Below are positions 24,761 to 35,697 of a DNA stretch of 64,000 bases, piece after piece (the stretch's first letter is position 1; each line of letters starts with the position of its first letter). The notes below the pieces were generated by a model. That model did no database searches. It had not been told where the DNA came from and saw only the letters and a list, made by a program, of their open reading frames with translations. This DNA is from Margaritifera margaritifera. Lineage: Eukaryota > Mollusca > Bivalvia > Unionida > Margaritiferidae. Position numbers and translations under genes: made by a program. The stretch is taken from NCBI GenBank assembly GCA_029931535.1, contig JAQPZY010001418.1, positions 306,001-370,000 of the forward strand, given 5' to 3'.

Positions 24761-24981
24761 TACCCGTATATACTCGCGTATATCTTGATCCAAATGCAAA
24801 CAACATAGACCGTGATCTGCAGTGACATAATGCGCCGGAAGATCAAGGTCTATGTTGTTTAGTACAATGATTAGTTCTTACAAACTGCATAGACCCAGAT
24901 CTGCCGGCGCATCATGCGACGGCAGATCTGGGTCTATGCAGTTTGCAGTTGGTATAGGCTGATACGCGAGTATATACGGTA
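24761..24981. mobile_element. Double-hairpin MITE, best copy
   Basis: Terminal inverted repeats of about 20 bp (CGTATATACTCGCGTAT at the left, its complement at the right) enclose two internal hairpins. Hairpin 1 is 24799-24860, arms AACAACATAGACC..GATCT with one mismatch. Hairpin 2 is 24882-24944, with perfect 25-bp arms at 24882-24906 and 24920-24944 around a core that is itself palindromic (CGCATCATGCG). Related copies lie at 27358, 52289, 56555 and 60175. The ends resemble TA-flanked DNA transposon derivatives. There is no coding capacity. Confidence 0.85.
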
Positions 24982-25070
24982 CTATATGTTGCAAGAAACT
25001 CGATATCCAAATTACAGTTGTTTATTTGCTTGAAATTTATCTTTGAAGCATAATTCCGTCTTCAACTTGG

Positions 25071-25136
25071 TCAGTGTAATATCATCGATCAGTCAGTGTA
25101 ATATCATCGATCAGTCAGTGTAATATCATCGATCAC
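25071..25136. repeat. 22-bp tandem repeat, three copies
   Basis: Three units of TCAGTGTAATATCATCGATC plus AG, almost identical. Confidence 0.9.
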
Positions 25137-25182
25137 TCTGACTATCCCTGAAATAAAGTATCAATAATTACAGTAGAGCTCA

Positions 25183-25345
25183 GTGTAGGTGTAAGCAAAT
25201 CCGTGTAGGTGTAAGCAAATCCATGTAGGTGTAAGCAAATCCATGTAGGTGTAAGCAAATCCATGTAGGTGTAAGCAAATCCATGTAGGTGTAAGCAAAT
25301 CCATGTAGGTGTAAGCAAATCCGTGTAGGTGTAAGCAAATCTGTG
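25183..25345. repeat. 20-bp minisatellite, eight copies
   Basis: Eight units of GTGTAGGTGTAAGCAAATCC (one variant position, G/A) start every 20 bp from 25183. A degenerate ninth follows. The array is about 0.8 kb upstream of the FBXO42 start codon. Confidence 0.95.
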
Positions 25346-25411
25346 TTTAAGGAAATCCGTGTATGAACAAATCTTATGATGATGCGTCATATTTGTGGAA
25401 GAAAAAAAAAA

Positions 25412-25413
<2 letters not shown>

Positions 25414-25474
<61 letters not shown>
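25414..25474. repeat. (TG)n microsatellite
   Basis: About 30 TG units, roughly 630 bp upstream of the FBXO42 start codon. Alternating purine-pyrimidine tracts can adopt Z-DNA. Confidence 0.95.
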
Positions 25475-25478
<4 letters not shown>

Positions 25479-26066
25479 TATGTTTCAAGGTTTCCAGTAA
25501 TGTTTCTTTTATAGAAAATGGAATCATTTCCTATCTCGTATGAAAATACCATTTAAATTTGAGAAATATTGAAGATTTACTATTTGTCTATCGAAATAAT
25601 TTAATATAATTTCACCAATAGAACAAAATATAACAATATAGATATCAATTTCAAGTGTAAAATATATCTAGAACATTAAATTTTTAATTCAGTAAAAAAT
25701 CAATCTGCCTGTTGTATTTTAAAAGAATTGGCTTTTGTCTCTTTTGGGTCGACATAAGAAAAAGAAAAGAAAGCATTGTGTTCATTTATTATGATTTGTA
25801 GTATTAACAAGTGTTTCACATGTATTTACATCTCTGAATATAAGAATATATATGAATTTCAAATTTAAAAATATTTTGAACATTAAATTAAAATTCAGTA
25901 AAAAATCAATCTGTCTGTAACCAAGCCTCATTTAGGAGTAGCGGAAAATGATTCTTGTGTGATATTAGTATTATCATACAGACTGCTTTATAACAATTTG
26001 TTCCCGCTATCTAAAGCATTGTTAGATGCTAGGGAACCGAGAACCGGTCAGATAATTATCACTTAA
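25475..26066. other. Upstream region of FBXO42; no clear core promoter
   Basis: AT-rich sequence before the FBXO42 start codon. No TATA box at a convincing distance and no CpG-dense island are evident. A GC-richer patch GGGAACCGAGAACCGGTCAG at 26032-26051 is the most promoter-like part. A 5' UTR exon further upstream cannot be excluded. Confidence 0.35.
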
Positions 26067-26090
26067 ATGGCTGCTTCCTGTGATTGTTGA
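26067..26090 (+). promoter_or_regulatory. Short upstream ORF before FBXO42
   Basis: An ATG at 26067 opens a 7-codon frame ending TGA at 26088-26090, 16 nt before the FBXO42 ATG and in a different frame. If the mRNA starts upstream of it, it could lower initiation at the main start. Confidence 0.4.
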
Positions 26091-26106
26091 TTGTACTGTA
26101 TCTAAA

Positions 26107-26272
26107 ATGGAAATTGATGTAGAGATGGAGAACAAAACTTGCAGTGTGGAAGGAAAAACTATTTTCCATATACCGGAGGAGATTTTAGAATACATTCTAC
26201 TTAAGCTATCGCCATATAAAGACCTGAAGTCAGCAATGTTGGTCTGTAAAGCATGGAGTCGTCTTGGAAAAG
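26107..26272 (+). CDS. FBXO42: FBXO42 exon 1 (F-box)
   Basis: Encodes residues 1-55 and the first base of codon 56. The F-box core IPEEILEYILLKLSPYKDL and the ALVCK-like helix (AMLVCKAWSRL) are clear. The donor is AAAAG|GTTCGAG (phase 1). The acidic N-terminus (MEIDVEMENK) is shorter than in vertebrates. The Trp of CKAW matches the conserved F-box C-terminus. Confidence 0.95.
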
Positions 26273-26929
26273 GTTCGAGTAGTCGCATGTAAATTACAAA
26301 ACTGGTGTAAATTTTTCTATCCATGGCTGCAAATGGACTGTAAACATTGAATATATACTGGCAGAGAACCAGTTCTCGCTGCTTACCATTTATAGTGCTA
26401 ATATGAGTTTTCTTATTCATACCGTCAGAAGTATTCATCAGAATGATCTCTTGAATGTATGCATACTATAGTATGGGCCCGTTCCATTCTAAATCGTTCA
26501 CCACCTTCGGTCTTCGAAAGTATTTACCTAGGCCATTTACTATCTAGATGATTATTATTTAATCCCTTTATACCTTACACAATTTCAAACCAAGCCTTGT
26601 TCTGTCTGCACAAACGTTTATAATTTGGAAAAATAAAGTTGTTAACGGCAAGTGCAATGTTAAAGTAATGCTATTTACAGTACAAGCACAGCCTAATACA
26701 CGTTAGGTGCATCGTTGCGACGCGGATCATTGCGTAGGTAAAACTAAAAGTCGGTACATTTATACTGTATAAAATGTGCACAATACCATCCGCTATAATC
26801 AGTAAAATTAAAATAAAGGCTATGAAACTACAGCAAAAAACACTATCTGAATCATAAAAATGTAATTTAAGTAGAATATAGACTTTATCATTTCTTTTTT
26901 AATTATATGCCACACATTCCAATACTGAA

Positions 26930-27275
26930 ATGGCACTCAAATGAATTGCCCTGAACTGCCAACATTTTGAACAAATGCAAGACAGGTCGTGCAGCCGCAT
27001 GATGATACCACAATGGATATAGTCTGTTTGAAACTTTCTGCTGATATTCTTCGTTATATAAGGGGCTGCTTTTAAAATCTTTATTTGAGATTCATTTATA
27101 TATTCATAATTAAATACAATTCTTTTGGAAGTAAAAATCATCCGTTTGCAGCATTTTGCACAGTAGCATACATTATTGTAACAATATCAAAGAGGCTATA
27201 CTCAGTTTTACATTACCACGTGACCAGTCTTGCATGTGTCAAAAGCTGGGCAGTTCAGGGCAATTTTCATATGAG
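26930..27275. repeat. Long foldback in FBXO42 intron 1
   Basis: The left arm from 26938 (AATTGCCCTGAACTGCC, ATGCAAGAC.GGTC) is matched by its reverse complement ending near 27268 (GGGCAGTTCAGGGCAATT). The arms are about 55-60 bp with good pairing, and pairing weakens towards the centre. It is a probable MITE; no target duplication was identified. Confidence 0.65.
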
Positions 27276-27357
27276 TACTGTTTTTGTTCAGGATTTGACT
27301 GCAAAGAAAGTAAGAACAACTTTGAAAATTAAATGAGGATTGCTAGGAGTAATCAGT

Positions 27358-27443
27358 AGACCCTTTATTAAGTGATGGCATATCAGGGTCTATGTTGTTT
27401 TAAGTTTGACCCGACTTTTAAGTAAGTAAGTAAGTATATATGG
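27358..27443. mobile_element. Partial copy of the double-hairpin MITE
   Basis: Carries the right half of the family: TATCAGGGTCTATGTTGTTTT, GACCCGACTTTTAAGT and an end ATATATGGTA. The left half is missing. A small (AAGT)n run, about 5 units, interrupts the end. Confidence 0.65.
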
Positions 27444-28228
27444 TAATTTGTAATAGCTCCTGTTTGCTCATGTCAGTAACTAGAAATACACTGGGTTCTG
27501 AATTGTTAAAAAAATTGTTCCAAATTGTCCTACATATACCTGTCTACAAAGATCTGAGTTGACTCATAATTTGGGCTGAGTTCTTCCAGAAGCATGGCTG
27601 AGTAGTTCATAGTACTGCAATCTCTCACTATTATATGGCCCTGCATTATTACACAGTACTTCTTATAGGGCAGGTATAGTAATGGAACCCATTTTATTAA
27701 GTGGTAGTAAAATTATGTACATGTGTAATGTACTTCATTATAAGGCAGTATACTTCATGGAAAGTATTATAATGAGGGAATGCTGTGCTTAGCTCATATT
27801 TCTTCAGCATGATATATTTAAGAATCCATAATCAAGTTTATTTATTACTGTTAGTACTGAGAAAGATTAAAAAATGATGATGATGATAGCAAAGTCCATA
27901 TTATTCTTTATTATTATGTATAATGAGGAGTGGAAACAACAGAAATTGCTGCCCATAATGAAAAGTGTGGTTTAAATGAACATACACAAAGCAATTAGAA
28001 CATACCTGTGCTTATTTCAGCCAGTGGATATAATTGCAAATGCTTCTATCTATCTGTCTGTCTATCAATTTATCTATTTATCTTTAGTTTTAAATTCATA
28101 TATTTTTTATGATTTGGTAAAAAACAAACATACAAACTTTGACATTGTTACTTGTGCAGTTACACTTGACCATTTCAGTTTGCTTTTAACAGAATTATTT
28201 ATTTTATAAACTTACATTTATCTTCCAG

Positions 28229-28465
28229 GTGTTATGAAACTTCAGCAACAGAACTTTCTTCAGAAAGTGTACGATGGGAAACTTAATTGGATGGCGATTC
28301 AACCAGAGATTGGCTCCATGATCACAGAGCGCTATTCCCACTGTTGTTGTTACTATGATAAGTCTGTCTATGTGTTTGGTGGCTGCACGTCTACTAACAC
28401 CACCTTAAATGACTTGTGGAGATTTGACTTGGCCCGTAGAGAATGGATTAGACCACTTGCTACTG
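28229..28465 (+). CDS. FBXO42: FBXO42 exon 2 (linker and kelch 1)
   Basis: Preceded by TTATCTTCCAG and ended by ACTG|GTACGG, phase 1 on both sides; residues 56-134. Contains RYSHCCCYYDKSVYVFGGC and NDLWRFDLARREWIRPLA, which follow the vertebrate sequence closely. These are the first kelch blade with its Gly-Gly pair and the Trp of the next strand. Confidence 0.95.
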
Positions 28466-28489
28466 GTACGGGACTGATCATTTGAGTTT

Positions 28490-29590
28490 TTTAAGGGGGG
28501 GGGGCTTGGATTTTTATTTTTTTTATTTTATAGTCCAAATCCTGGTGTCTCCCTTGATGCAAAAAAGAAATGATTAATCTGCTCCCCCAGTCAATACATA
28601 TCCTTTTGATGGCCTCTATCTTACAGCAAGGCAGAGAAACAATGTAGTCAAACATACCAGAGCCATGATAGGTTGTCAAGAAAGGGCCACATGATTGTAC
28701 ACATAAAAAAATATGTATTTTGGATTGTGACTTCTTCTTTTGGATAAATAATTTAACTTGATCTGGGTAAAAGCACTAAAATATCTTCAAATCAAGGTTA
28801 ATGTTTCAAATGAAAAATTACTCTACCTCAATTACTTTCAATTCAGCTATGTAGCAAGCAAACTTTGTAAATTATTGTCATTAATCAGAAGTTCAAAATT
28901 GTTGTTTTATAATTGGGGCCCTGCTCAACAAAGTTGGCAGAGCTCTAAATAATCACATGCATCTGTCCTTCCATGCATCAACAGTTTGGTTTCCACAAGA
29001 TAACTTTACTGGGAATTGTTGGATTTTAATTAAATTAGGTTTACAGCTATATAATGATGAGACCTCAAAAGAGTTTGATTTTCAGCCTTCTGGGTCATCA
29101 TTTAGATATAATGGAGATTTGATGGACATCAATATGTTTTGTTGTCCTTTCCATTCACCAATCTTAATTCAGAATATATCGTGTCCAGTGATAACTCTCT
29201 ATAGCACAAAATGCAACACTTTGTCTGATAGGTTACCAAAATTAAGTGGGCCAGGAATTTCAGATGTTGGCAGAACATGAACCTTTATCTGTGCCAGTCA
29301 GATCTACTTATAATTTTAATCAGATTATACCAAGTAGAGCTGAAAGTGACTAGTGTGTGTACCCATTGAAGTTTGCTACTGAGTAATGTTGTGAAATTTA
29401 CATCTTTAGTTGTCAGCTCTCAGCATCAGCCACACTGTTACAGAGTTCTGAGGTTCAATGTACTGTACTTTTGCAAGATGTGGCAGTGATCCTTTGGGAT
29501 GCTAGTGGCGGTAAATAGTCTAGTTGGCAATAAACTTAATTTTTATGGACAATTTGCCTATATATGCCTCAATGACTAACACGTCAGACT
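28490..29590. other. FBXO42 intron 2, 5' part
   Basis: Intronic sequence with a G run at 28495-28504. The block 28980-29130 resembles the degenerate family of 40070-41480 (CCA/CAA...TTTGG, GATGAGACCTCAAA.GAGTTTGATT). No exon is supported. Confidence 0.5.
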
Positions 29591-29594
29591 AAGT

Positions 29595-29660
29595 TGTATC
29601 CTTATGTGTGTAAATTATATCCTTATGTGTGTAAATTGTATCCTTATGTGTGTAAATTGT
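29595..29660. repeat. 21-bp tandem repeat, three copies
   Basis: Three units of GTATCCTTATGTGTGTAAAT plus T with one variant base, within FBXO42 intron 2. Confidence 0.9.
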
Positions 29661-29859
29661 GTGTTAATAAGCACAAGTAACTGGTTCTGGTGGCAGAGAT
29701 ACGTTGCATTTCAAAACATATGGGGTGACAGGCATTTATTATTTTGTGCGTATAGGTAGGAGTATGGAAAGCTCCATGGCTGTTCAGTGGTAGAATTCTG
29801 GACAGCCAGGAGAAGAAGTCAGGTGTTTAATATGCCAGGATGTCCATTAACAGAAACCC

Positions 29860-30492
29860 TGTTGGATTTCAACCAAATTTGGTGTAAAACTTTATACTGA
29901 TAAACCTTGAATGTTTTGCTTTCCAATTTTTCAGTTATGTTCCCCTGATTGCCTATCCTCCAGACTTTGGTATACATGTTATGTGTAGGGTTTAATGGTA
30001 GATCAGCACAATAGTGACTCTGAAGTACCCAGCAGAAGCTAGGTGGAAAACTAGTAGTCAGAAAACTTGCCAAATTCCCCAAGAAGGCAAAACCGTAGAC
30101 CAAATTTGGTGCAAAGCTTTATATTGATAAACCTTGAATGATTTTGTTTTCCAATTTTTCAGTCCCATTTACAGGAGTTTTGTACCCTGATTGTCCATCC
30201 TCCTGGCTTTGGTTTCCATAGCATAACTTAACCAAGGTTTGTTGAATTTCAATCCCAATTTGGAATATGTCTACAGATGAAACCTTGAATTAGTTGGATT
30301 TCAAGCATTCTAGGAAATGATTTACAGGAGTTATGTTCCCCTGATTGCCTATCCTCCAGACTTTGGTATACTTGTTATGTGTAGGGTTTAATGGCAGATC
30401 AGCACAATAGTGACTCTATAGTACCAAGCAAAAACTAAGTGGAAAACTAGTAGTCAGAAAACTTGGCAAATTCCCCAAGAAGGCAACACCCT
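29860..30492. repeat. Two-copy 155-bp direct repeat within a degenerate repeat block
   Basis: 29936-30090 and 30331-30488 are nearly identical (TTATGTTCCCCTGATTGCC ... CCCCAAGAAGGCAA). Between them are diverged versions of the same type with CAAATTTGGTG and TTATA.TGATAAACCTTGAATG. This is the same general class as the arrays at 40070 and 45470. Confidence 0.85.
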
Positions 30493-30641
30493 TACACCAG
30501 TAGATAAAAGGTTAAGATTTTGCAAAAAGGCATGCAAAGCAAATATGCATGCATACAAAATAGATTACCTCATTTGGTTACCTTGTGATGTGCAGGAGGG
30601 TGCATTGGGTCTATTCTGCATGCCCAATACCACATGGGTAT

Positions 30642-31085
30642 TGTTACGACTCTATGGTCTAAGAAAAATGTAACAGAAAGAAAGTGAAACCAACAAATCA
30701 AGTAAAAAAATCAACAAGCAATTTATTACTAGATAATTAAAATGAAAAATCAAAAAGTCACTTACAGTAATGTGTTTTGAAATCCTAATAATCCAATAAG
30801 AATGATTGTTCTAATCACAAGTCCTAAATATAGAATGTTCCGAATTCACGGCTGTGTCCTTGAATGTTATGATGTGCTAATGGTCTCCAAAGTCCTGATG
30901 TACTAGTAATCTTTGATGTGCTGATGTCAAAATGAAGTATTCCAAAATCTCTGAATAAGTTCACATAAATTCCAAAATCATCAATTAAAAATCCAAAATC
31001 CAAAAGTTTATGAGCACTGTTATAATCCAAAGTCATACTGTTCTTAATGCGATACAAATGAAAGAAACTAAATGTTTTATTTGTT
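30642..31085 (+). mobile_element. LTR fragment related to 8035-8985
   Basis: Starts TGTTACGACTCTATGG and follows the solo LTR through AGAAAGTGAAACCAACAA, AATCCAATAA and CTAATCACAAGTCCT, then diverges. No matching CGTAACA end was found, so the 3' part is truncated. It has the same orientation as the first copy. About 22 kb and unrelated genes separate them, so they are not the two ends of one element. Confidence 0.7.
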
Positions 31086-32800
31086 ACAAAAATCCCAACA
31101 CCCACCCCTACTGTCACCCACCAAAAATTACATCAGGGCTCGAAATTAGGATTTTTTTTCTTCTCATTAACCCACAGGATCACCAGAATACAATTTTTGC
31201 TGATCCTGCCTAAATTTCACTGATCCTGCTTAAATCAAACAAAAACCAGTTCAATTTCAAATTCAACATTTGTTATTCATTAACATTAACTTGAAATGAT
31301 GATAACTGTATTTCAACAACAAGACTCATGACTGATGTACTCTGCACACTTTCTTATTTCTCTAAATACTCATTGCAGAAAGTGCACAACATCTCAGCCT
31401 CTCCTGGGTCATACTTCAGCCATTTGTGTTCATGTTCCCAGCATTTCTGATACTTTCTTAGTCTCATCTATTGATCATATTTACAATCATGCTCTCTATT
31501 GTCATCATCTAATTTCTGCTATTTCAGTGGTGGCTGCGCACCTTGCAGATACCTCCATATGTTTACAATTGTCCCTGCACAATAATTTGAATGTTTTTCA
31601 AGAACAATATAATATTAAAACACTTCAATATAATTCTGGATTATTCATTTTGTCTGCGCATGCGACCTTTTCCAATTGGTCAATACTAGTCTGATACCCT
31701 ATACCTCAGTGATGAAATCGGTGCTTGGGGGCAGTACACTAGGCTACTTCCATGTGCATGAAGACTGTTTTGACAATAATCAGTAATTTACTTGAGGGGA
31801 GGAGTGGTTAAACACCTGTCCATTTGCACCTCAAGCAATTTATTTTACCTCGACATATGCAGGATGTTGGTAGGAGGTATTCAGTTAACACAATAAACAG
31901 ATCAATTAACCGTTAAAGGAAATGCCAACTCACGACCACTACTTAGCTGTTATGAAAGCGACCAGTGGTAATTTTCTCTGCTCCAACAGATTAGTGACTG
32001 CTGGGTTTTAGTGATCTGTCGGCAAAATCACTAACTGTGGGATCGTGGATTAGCATTAATTTCAAACCCTGTTAGATGGTACTTGAACTAGATGTCTAAT
32101 GAGTTTCTATAATCCAAGAAATGGGATAATATAAATGATTCATTTTTGTATCATTTTGAGTAACTTGTATTTTCCTTTTATAAAAATAACTCTACCTACT
32201 GAACGATTTGTTTTATTTGACTTGGTGAGTAAAAGCTAATGGTAGTAATTAACTGTTTTACCAAATCCGAAGTTTGCATTATATAATACAGCTATACCTG
32301 TCTTGATTAGTCCACCACTATGAGAGCACACCCGTCTTGAGAGATCAGATTCTTATTGCATGGATTGAATATTTACATAGTGTGATGAACCCTTTTAAGA
32401 GACCACCTGTCTTGAGAGATCACTTTTGTTGCCAGAAGTGGTGGTCTCTTAAGAAAGAGTTTAATGTAATACCATTCTACTCATTTGAAGGACTATATCA
32501 GTTGCTATGCAGGAAACAGTTATCCCACAATACTGCTTAAAAGCCCATTCCTGGTTCTGTGATTTGTTCATGTAGTTAACAGATAAATGTAAATATTGGC
32601 ATGTAAAGAATGTTTGAATGAGCTACTATCTAAAGACGTGCACAAAATTGAGAATAATACTGCCTCTCATGGTAACTGTTACAGTCCCACTAGCATATTT
32701 TGGATGGCATAATATTGTAGATAATGTGAATTTGAAACAGACTTCTGAAAGATGTAATAACTAGATTATTTTTTAAAAATCTATACGTGATTGAAATGTC
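31086..32800. other. FBXO42 intron 2, 3' part
   Basis: No exon is supported. A palindromic pair, TTTTAAGAGACCACC (32393-32407) and GGTGGTCTCTTAAGAA (32439-32454), encloses CTGTCTTGAGAGATCACTTT. A related segment occurs at 32300-32345. A sequence beginning CAGGGCTCGAAATTAGG at 31134 looks like a hAT-type end, but no partner end was found. Confidence 0.45.
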
Positions 32801-32808
32801 TTTTACAG

Positions 32809-32912
32809 GAACCTACCCATTTCCAAAAGCCTGTGCCACAATGGTAGTGTATAGAGACAGTCTTGTGTTATTTGGGGGATGGAGTCATCCAACACCATTC
32901 CATCTGCATCAG
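32809..32912 (+). CDS. FBXO42: FBXO42 exon 3 (kelch 2)
   Basis: Flanked by TCTTTTACAG and CATCAG|GTAGAG; enters phase 1, leaves phase 0; residues 135-169. Encodes [20 protein letters not shown] followed by GGW and ending HLHQ, as in vertebrates (kelch blade with FGG at 156-158). Confidence 0.95.
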
Positions 32913-33235
32913 GTAGAGTCACAGAAAACGAAATTGGCTGTATAAGGATTGGTAAATGAAAACAGGCTTTGCCTTTTTCATTATAAATGTGAAAAATGAA
33001 CAAAAAATATGTGGTATATAGAGGAAGTAGTCACTGGAAATATGTGTTTTTAAACCAAAGAGTGCCACACAGACACACTTTGCTCTGAGAAGATGGTCAT
33101 TGTGACCTACCTTTCATGCTTTGGTTACCGTTGTATTATTAATAAGCTTTCATGTTCAAACTTTATGATTAATCTTCCTCAGCCATGCCTGGGCTGTCTT
33201 AAAACTTGTAGGATCTAGCAGATCTTGTGTCTAGA

Positions 33236-33440
33236 GTCAAATGATTCCAAAATGCTGTATCTGGGTTGTCCTATGTTGAATTCACATAGCTTAGTGGACT
33301 AGTACATGGTAGTCGGATGATTCTAGAATGCTGTATCTTCGCTGTCATATGTTGAATTCACATAACTTAGTGGACTAGTACATGGTAGTCAGATGATTCC
33401 AGAATGTTGTATCTGGGCTGTCATATGTTGACTTCATATC
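33236..33440. repeat. 76-bp tandem repeat, about 2.7 copies
   Basis: Units begin with GTC.GATGATTCC at 33236, 33312 and 33388 and contain GAATTCACATAACTTAGTGG. They lie in FBXO42 intron 3. Confidence 0.9.
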
Positions 33441-33935
33441 ATGTATTATTTTACATTTTCTCAAAACATAGCTTTAAAAACATTGCACAAATAAAAACAA
33501 TTTTTAATGGCTGTGATAAAATGGAAAAATCAGTGTATTGAAGTTAACTTTTTCTAATTTAATTTTTGCCTCAGAGCTACTGAATTTAAGCTGGGCTATC
33601 ATGTTCATATGAAACTTGTCACACACTGACTTGGAATATTTGTGTATAATATGGGGCACTACAACATTTACCACCTGGTCGATGTGACTTCTTCATGCTT
33701 TCTGTTCTGTCCATTGAAGTTAAGTTTTTTTTATAAATTACTCATGCAGGTGAGCTTTGCTGCCTTCTAACATTTCTTGTTTATTTATACCCTGTCCAAC
33801 CAAGTTGGCATGGAATATAACACTAGTTCCATATGTCAATCTGTCTATTTGATACACTTTCATTTCCTGCGCATAACTCCAAAACCATTCAGGATGTCTC
33901 TTTGAAACGTGGTACACATATACAAATCTAGTCGT

Positions 33936-34173
33936 TAGGGGTGAAACGATACACCTGTGCCACGTATCGATATGATTCACGATACACAGCCTACGATATA
34001 AGACATTATCGATTCTCAGTTTAAAGAAGAAGAAGGCAAACAACTAATAATTATTCATTACTGCTGAAGATTAAAGTACCTTATATGGGGTAGATATCGT
34101 TTTGTATTGACTCTTCACCTCTTGTATCGATATAGCAAAAGTATCGATATATCGATGAAAATTTTCATCCCTA
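33936..34173. mobile_element. hAT-type MITE with perfect 8-bp target duplication
   Basis: The 238-bp element starts TAGGGGTGAAACGAT and ends TTTTCATCCCTA (inverted TAGGGATGAAA). It is flanked by CTAGTCGT on both sides (33928-33935 and 34174-34181). The interior is rich in TATCGAT motifs. There is no transposase. The 8-bp duplication is diagnostic for hAT, and its perfect state suggests a fairly recent insertion. Confidence 0.9.
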
Positions 34174-34506
34174 CTAGTCGTTCCGATGTGTCTTTTGCTA
34201 TTTACAATTTTTCCGTTTCAATATTTACATTGTTTTTGTTCATTTGTTTTGTCCATCCATCCATCCATTATTCACACTTGTTTCCACAGCAAAATCCAAA
34301 GCCACTGAATATATGTCAATAAAATTGAGTGCACATATTAGACTGGTGGTGTATATCTGCATGTTGCTATTCACACAAATCTTCAGTTCCAACATTTCTA
34401 ATGTGGCCCATTTGTCTGTTCATCCATCTATCCATGATTCATACTTTTGTTTTCAGAGCAAAAGTACAAAAGCGTTTAAGACATCTCTATAATACTTTAT
34501 ACAATA

Positions 34507-35250
34507 CTGTAGTTTCACTTTTATTTCATGGTGTACCAGTTTTTATGGATTTTGTGTTGCTCTGAACCACAGATTTAAAGATGTAACAAAAACTGAGCCA
34601 CATCTGATGCAGAATCCCCCCCCCCCTCCATTTTAATTTTCTTACTGATAACATTCCTAGCAATCAACAAAGCTCACCTATTGATAATTCAGCTTCATTA
34701 CTGTAATAAAATATTGTCATTTACAGGGGTTTATCTTATTGTAACTATTTTTGAAAAAAACAAAATTATCAAGTATTTAATTTTGTTTAAATGCACATGT
34801 ATCTATCTATGCAGTATCTGATACTGCCTTAAATTTATATGTTAGATCAGTAAGGATTGAAAAAAAACAATGATTGTCAAGTATTTCATTACTAGCATTA
34901 TTGAAAATTTAAGAAAGGATAATGAAATGATCTCAGAAAATTAGATTTAATGCATATTTCCATGATGTTTGAGTGCTGTGATGATAAACAGTGTTAGGTA
35001 TTGATCGATTTTTGCTCATACTGGTGTCAGTATTGTGTTAACTATTCAAGAGACCAACCCTTTTTGTTGGCATATTTTTGTTCGTTTATATTCTTTATCT
35101 GGGGTATTTATAGAGGTTAATCCACTAAATGAAAAATCTATTAAGATGCAAACTCTGACAGGCAAATCCACAAATTTAAGTGCCCACAGAAATGTCTTTA
35201 TTTTACAAAACCAAAAAAATGTATTCCCACACAAATAAATGAAACCACAG
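34507..35250. mobile_element. pogo/Tigger-like element, internally deleted copy
   Basis: Ends CTGTAGTTTCA and, at the right, TGAAACCACAG, flanked by TA on both sides. The left part aligns with 35698-36170 (GTACCA.TTTT..TGGATTTTGT, CAATCAACAAAGCT) and the right part with 36920-37082 (TATTTATAGA.GTTAATCCA, GAAAATGTCTTT-like). The middle segment of about 700 bp is missing relative to that copy. Confidence 0.8.
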
Positions 35251-35697
35251 TATTAGACATGAAGGCTAAATGTGCCTTTTGCTGTTGTGACTTCCTCAAT
35301 TGAAATATTTATTTAGGTGTTTTTCAATCAGTCTCTCCATCTATCTATCTGTCATTTTCACTTTCATTACTGGAGCTAAATGCTGCATATATAAAATTGA
35401 AATAAAAAACAGCACAAACACCAATAAATTTGTGCAACTAGTTTCATATTTACTGTATGCTTCTTCAGGCACAAAATATTTTGAAAGAAGCAAATGACGT
35501 CTTTAGACTTATAAACATCTTCATCATTGACATAATGTAATTAGATGATATGCAATATCATAACAATCTCATATATATTTATAACTGGATCAGAAAGATA
35601 CATGAGTCTCTAATAAAAACTGAATCAGTGAAATCACAATATGGAGACACATGTCATACATATAATTATATATTTATAATTCATATACTGTAGTATC

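Noticed and set aside
25183..25345. Possible CRISPR-like array
   Set aside because: The 20-bp units abut with no variable spacers, the context is eukaryotic, and no cas genes are present. It is a minisatellite.
26022..26438. 138-codon minus-strand frame
   Set aside because: Shadow of FBXO42 exon 1 and its flanks on the opposite strand.
8035..31085. One full-length LTR element bounded by the two LTR copies
   Set aside because: The copies are 22 kb apart, the second is truncated, and FBXO42 exons and unrelated repeats lie between.
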